A stretch of 64,000 nt of DNA. Origin: Nocardioides limicola. Its GTDB lineage: Bacteria; Actinomycetota; Actinomycetes; Propionibacteriales; Nocardioidaceae. Made by a program: the position numbers and the translations under genes. The stretch is taken from the NCBI RefSeq assembly GCF_016827675.1, contig NZ_JAERJA010000001.1, forward strand, positions 372,001 to 436,000, written 5' to 3'. Every line of letters starts with the position of its first letter. Positions within the stretch are counted from its first letter, which is position 1. The notes below the pieces were generated by a model. It saw nothing but the letters and a program-made list of their open reading frames with translations, ran no database searches and was not told the origin of the DNA. Positions 63,806-64,000 of this stretch are shown in pieces.

Positions 63806-64000
63806 TCACGGGGTGAAGCCCGCCCTCGTCAAGGCGTCGACGAACTCGTCGAAACCCGCGTCGGGGGCACACGCCAGCAGGGTCCGTCCACCGGGGGTCG
63901 GCCACTTCCGCGATCTCGCGCCGGCCTCGGCCGCGATCACCAGGCCGGCGGCGTGGTCCCACAGATGGGTGCCCTCCTCGACGTATCCGTCCAGCGTTCC
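63806..64000 (-). CDS. Inositol monophosphatase family protein (5' end outside window)
   Basis: The last 64 codons of a second phosphatase of this fold. GTHLWDHAAGLVIAAEAGAR is the C-terminal signature, with the metal-binding Asp in WDHAAG, followed by GGRTLLACAPDAGFDEFVDA. Corresponds by position to suhB next to DUF4193 and dut in mycobacteria. The gap 63631-63805 shows no feature. Confidence 0.88.
   Translation of the reverse strand, partial: GTLDGYVEEGTHLWDHAAGLVIAAEAGARSRKWPTPGGRTLLACAPDAGFDEFVDALTRAGFTP

Overview
High-GC DNA with frequent GTG/TTG starts, ATGA/GTGA gene overlaps and leaderless -10 boxes (TANNNT 6-7 nt before the start codon). These traits, together with an SsgA-like protein, a recA-recX-DUF3046 neighbourhood and the block trmA-APC permease-trkA-trkA-DUF3159-OB fold-DUF3710-dut-DUF3093-DUF4193-inositol phosphatase, point to an actinobacterium. 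Gene content suggests Propionibacteriales, probably a Nocardioides relative. The order from trmA to the phosphatase matches the Mycobacterium tuberculosis Rv2689c-Rv2701c region as I remember it.

Backbone, left part (1-33.2 kb): the end of an inositol-phosphatase gene; thrS with an AP4A-type HIT gene; four tRNA genes (Val-CAC, Gly, Cys, Val-GAC); an SsgA-like protein; an aminodeoxychorismate-lyase-like enzyme; a K+ cluster (KtrA, KtrB, a two-TM RCK channel); a YihY/BrkB membrane protein; glyA. Then comes a sulfur-assimilation operon (leader peptide, sulfite reductase, zinc ribbon, APS reductase, sirohydrochlorin chelatase). It is followed by HipA-like kinase/DUF3037/PPK2, recA-recX with a LexA box, an MFS exporter, an ABC-2 drug-type transporter, acetyltransferases, an ECF sigma factor with a membrane partner, and aconitase.

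Accessory region (33.4-55.5 kb): first an HTH/PIN toxin-antitoxin pair whose toxin is frameshifted in a C9 tract, then gene scraps (DUF4192 N-terminus, LuxR C-terminus). From about 35.17 to 55.5 kb lies a genomic island of about 20.3 kb flanked by an imperfect 69-bp direct repeat. The right copy is the 3' end of the trmA-like 23S rRNA methyltransferase gene; the left copy is a duplicated stump of that 3' end. A tyrosine integrase and an excisionase sit at the right end, and both are broken by single frameshifts, so the island may be locked in. The cargo looks like antiviral defence: a helicase with a possible C-terminal nuclease motif plus a Ser/Thr kinase; a type I restriction operon hsdM-hsdS-hsdR that runs without a gap into a BcgI-like nuclease-methylase (motif IV degenerate), a second specificity subunit and a HEPN-like protein; and a divergent NACHT NTPase with an Mrr-like N-terminal nuclease.

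Backbone, right part (55.5-64 kb): trmA-like gene, a KimA-like potassium importer divergent from two TrkA proteins through a pair of leaderless promoters, dut and conserved actinobacterial small proteins, ending inside a second inositol-phosphatase-family gene. The most interesting candidates are the six-gene restriction-like operon with its apparently dead methylase and HEPN partner, the helicase/kinase pair, and the cysteine-type leader peptide before the sulfite reductase.
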